A DNA stretch of 8,099 nt. It comes from Nitrospinaceae bacterium (GTDB taxonomy: Bacteria > Nitrospinota > Nitrospinia > Nitrospinales > VA-1). This document shows, piece after piece, positions 6,103 through 8,099 of this stretch (positions are counted from its first letter, which is position 1; each line of letters opens with the position of its first letter). The notes below the pieces were generated by a model. The model had not been told where the DNA came from, ran no database searches, and was given only the letters and a program-made list of their open reading frames with translations. The translations under genes were made by a program, and so were the position numbers. The stretch covers positions 1 through 8,099 of the forward strand of contig JAESTE010000067.1 in NCBI GenBank assembly GCA_016763735.1, read 5' to 3'.

Positions 6103-7425
6103 ATGAAAGTTTCTTGTATTACATTAGGGTGCCGGACCAACCAGCACGATACCGCTGAGATGCAAACTCTTCTCGAGAAGGAAGGCTTTGTCATGGTCGG
6201 CCAACGAGAAAAAGCCGACGCCTATGTCATCAACACCTGTACCGTCACACAAAAAAGTGATGCCAGTTCCCGGCTCGCCATAAAAAAATCCCTCACCCTC
6301 AATCCAGATGCTCTGGTGGTGTTCACCGGATGCTATGCACAACTGAATCCGGAAGAAGCCGCTGAACTGACCGGACTCGATATTGTACTGGGCAACGCCG
6401 ACAAACTAAAAATTGCACAACTGCTAAAAAGTAAGCTGCTAACCCCTGACAGGCAATGGCAAAAATCAGAAGCTACCGAAATCGTGATGTCGGACATCCA
6501 TAAAAAAAGGATTTTCAGAACCATCCCGGTCAAAAACTTTCAAGGCATGACCAAGGCTTTCACAAAAGTTCAAACCGGTTGCGATGAGAAATGTTCTTTT
6601 TGCACCGTCGTTCGAGCGCGTGGCAAATCCATCAGTGACAGCCGAGAAAATATTCTTAACAATATCCAGGAAACCATTAATGCCGGTTTCAAAGAAATCA
6701 CCCTGACCGGAATCAACCTCGGCACCTGGGGGATGGATACTGGAGAAACATTCACTTCCTTGGTTCACGATATTGTCGAATTACCCGGCGACTTCAGAGT
6801 CCGGCCGAGTTCGATCAACCCGATGGAAATCGACAACGATTTGATTCGGCTCATCGCCGAAACGGAAAAACTCTGCTCACATCTGCATATTCCTTTGCAA
6901 AGCGGCGACAACGAAATTCTGCGACGAATGCGCCGAAACTACAATAGCGAACAATACAAAGATGTAGTTCGTCGGGCTATCAACGCGATTCCCAATTTGG
7001 GGCTTGGCGCCGATGTAATTGTAGGGTTTCCAGGAGAAACCGATGCGGCATTTGAAAACACCCGTAAACTAATCGAAGAGTTCCCCTTCTCTTACCTGCA
7101 TGTATTTTCTTATTCGCCAAGGCGTGGAACCGAAGCCAATGACTATAAAGATGATGTTCCCGGAAATATTAAAAAAGAGCGCAATAAAATTCTCACTCAA
7201 TTGGTCGCAGAAAAAAGTCTGGTATTAAAAAATAAATTTCTCAATCAAACGGCAACCGTACTCATAGAAAACCAGCGCGACAGAAAAAGCGGCAAACTAA
7301 AAGGCCATACCGACAACTATATTCCTATCAGCCTGAACGGACCCGACTCACTTAAAAACCGATTGATATCCGTAACTTTGCAACAAGTTTCAGGAGACCA
7401 TGTTGAAGGATGCGTCCTCTCATAA
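6103..7425 (+). CDS. mtaB: tRNA (N6-threonylcarbamoyladenosine(37)-C2)-methylthiotransferase MtaB
   Basis: 440 aa, the usual length for the MiaB/MtaB/RimO family. It is a radical-SAM enzyme that adds a methylthio group to t6A at position 37 of ANN-decoding tRNAs, in the cytoplasm. The N-terminal UPF0004 domain (1-105) has the three cluster cysteines Cys10 (TLGC), Cys46 (INTCTV) and Cys77 (TGCYAQ). The radical-SAM domain has CDEKCSFC with Cys160, Cys164 and Cys167, followed by RARG, then LTGINLG (201-207), LHIPLQSG (261-268) and DVIVGFPGE (304-312). A TRAM RNA-binding domain occupies about 376-436. The TLGCRTNQ start and CYAQ segment fit MtaB better than MiaB or RimO. The ATG at 6103 is the only start available: an in-frame TAA lies at 6079 with no other start codon between. 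No clear Shine-Dalgarno sequence precedes it. The next gene overlaps its 3' end. Confidence 0.92.
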   Translation: MKVSCITLGCRTNQHDTAEMQTLLEKEGFVMVGQREKADAYVINTCTVTQKSDASSRLAIKKSLTLNPDALVVFTGCYAQLNPEEAAELTGLDIVLGNADKLKIAQLLKSKLLTPDRQWQKSEATEIVMSDIHKKRIFRTIPVKNFQGMTKAFTKVQTGCDEKCSFCTVVRARGKSISDSRENILNNIQETINAGFKEITLTGINLGTWGMDTGETFTSLVHDIVELPGDFRVRPSSINPMEIDNDLIRLIAETEKLCSHLHIPLQSGDNEILRRMRRNYNSEQYKDVVRRAINAIPNLGLGADVIVGFPGETDAAFENTRKLIEEFPFSYLHVFSYSPRRGTEANDYKDDVPGNIKKERNKILTQLVAEKSLVLKNKFLNQTATVLIENQRDRKSGKLKGHTDNYIPISLNGPDSLKNRLISVTLQQVSGDHVEGCVLS

Positions 7426-8099
7426 CACTCACCACCGACTTCGGACTCGATGACCCTTTCGTTGGCATTATGAAAGGGGTCATTCTTAATATTGAACCCG
7501 AAGCTCATATAGTTGACATCACCCACAATATCGACCCGCAAAACATCTTACAGGCAGCCCGTGTCCTGAGCGCGACCTATCCCTGGTATCCGAGAAAAAC
7601 CATCCATATCGTTATTGTCGATCCAGGTGTAGGCGGACCCGTTTTGAACAAGTCACCAAAAACATCCAACCTTTCTTTGATTGCAGAGGGACGAGGACCC
7701 ATTGGCAAAAGACCCATCGTCGTGCAATCGCAATTCCAAACATTCATAGGCCCCGATAACGGAGTCCTTACCTCGGCTTTAGGTCCTAAATCTAGAACCT
7801 ATGAATTGAATAATCCAAAATACTTTTTAAAAAACATATCCAACACCTTTCACGGACGCGACCTGTTCGCTCCTGTAGCCGCATGGATAGCCACCGGCAT
7901 TGCCGCTTCTAAAATGGGACCGCGCGTTCTAAAACCAACCCGACTAGAGCTACCAGAGGCCACACAAAAAAGCAAAAACATCAAAGGTGAAATCACCTAT
8001 ATCGATCGATTCGGAAACGCTACCACAAATATATCCGCAGAATTAGTGAGCGAAACCTTTACATCATCCGATACAATAGAACTCAGGGTCGGCAAGAAT
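7410..8099 (+). CDS. SAM hydrolase / SAM hydroxide adenosyltransferase family protein (DUF62), 3' end missing
   Basis: 230 residues are visible; the frame is still open at the window edge and the family is usually about 250-280 aa, so only a short tail is missing. The N-terminus LITLTTDFGLDDPFVGIMKG (4-23), VDITH (35-39), VDPGVG (70-75), GPDNGVL (114-120) and TFHGRDLFAP (146-155) are hallmarks of the fluorinase/SAM hydrolase fold. Members split S-adenosylmethionine into adenosine and methionine using an Asp-Arg-His triad; Asp71 and His148 are evident. The Arg is displaced: about 23 extra residues (76-98) sit between VDPGVG and the following basic KRPIVV segment. A GEITYIDRFGNATTN stretch (193-207) begins the C-terminal beta-barrel domain. 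The ATG at 7410 lies 16 bp inside the end of mtaB, with AGGAGA 12 nt upstream and a TGA in this frame at 7404, so the start is well fixed and translation is probably coupled to mtaB. Confidence 0.88.
   Translation, partial: MRPLITLTTDFGLDDPFVGIMKGVILNIEPEAHIVDITHNIDPQNILQAARVLSATYPWYPRKTIHIVIVDPGVGGPVLNKSPKTSNLSLIAEGRGPIGKRPIVVQSQFQTFIGPDNGVLTSALGPKSRTYELNNPKYFLKNISNTFHGRDLFAPVAAWIATGIAASKMGPRVLKPTRLELPEATQKSKNIKGEITYIDRFGNATTNISAELVSETFTSSDTIELRVGKN

Overview
The window holds eight genes and looks like ordinary chromosomal housekeeping DNA from a Gram-negative-type bacterium. I see no mobile elements, CRISPR arrays, tRNA or rRNA genes. A SurA/PpiD-type periplasmic foldase fragment and a Fis-type DNA-binding protein point to a proteobacterial or related lineage (deltaproteobacterial, Nitrospinota or SAR324-like would fit). 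Two proteins, a ThiD-ThiN fusion and a two-domain sugar-phosphate nucleotidyltransferase, resemble forms best known from archaea. I cannot fix the taxon from the sequence alone.

Layout. Positions 1-350 (+) carry the C-terminal end of a peptidyl-prolyl isomerase. It converges, with only 3 bp between stop codons, on a five-gene minus-strand block (5874 down to 354). In transcription order this block is fis-like, a GlmU uridylyltransferase domain without its acetyltransferase half, a two-domain nucleotidyltransferase/left-handed-beta-helix protein, glmS, and thiDN. Spacing is tight: a 19-bp overlap, then gaps of 47, 9 and 78 bp, so one operon is likely. A 228-bp AT-rich divergent region (5875-6102) holds a good candidate promoter for this operon and a weaker one for the plus-strand pair. 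That pair is mtaB (tRNA ms2t6A methylthiotransferase, 6103-7425) and, overlapping it by 16 bp, a SAM hydrolase-family gene that runs off the window end (7410-8099).

How the genes fit together. GlmS makes glucosamine-6-phosphate and the GlmU-type domain can make UDP-GlcNAc, so the operon centre is amino-sugar precursor supply for peptidoglycan and LPS. The most unusual point is the 400-aa protein between them. It has the fold of an archaeal-type bifunctional GlcN-1-P acetyltransferase/uridylyltransferase. However, the signature Arg and Lys of its nucleotidyltransferase domain are His13 and Gln23, and the positions aligned with the catalytic His and Tyr of GlmU acetyltransferase are Arg317 and Phe320. 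The intact stand-alone uridylyltransferase next to it could compensate for the first change, but not for the second. The downstream plus-strand pair both use S-adenosylmethionine.
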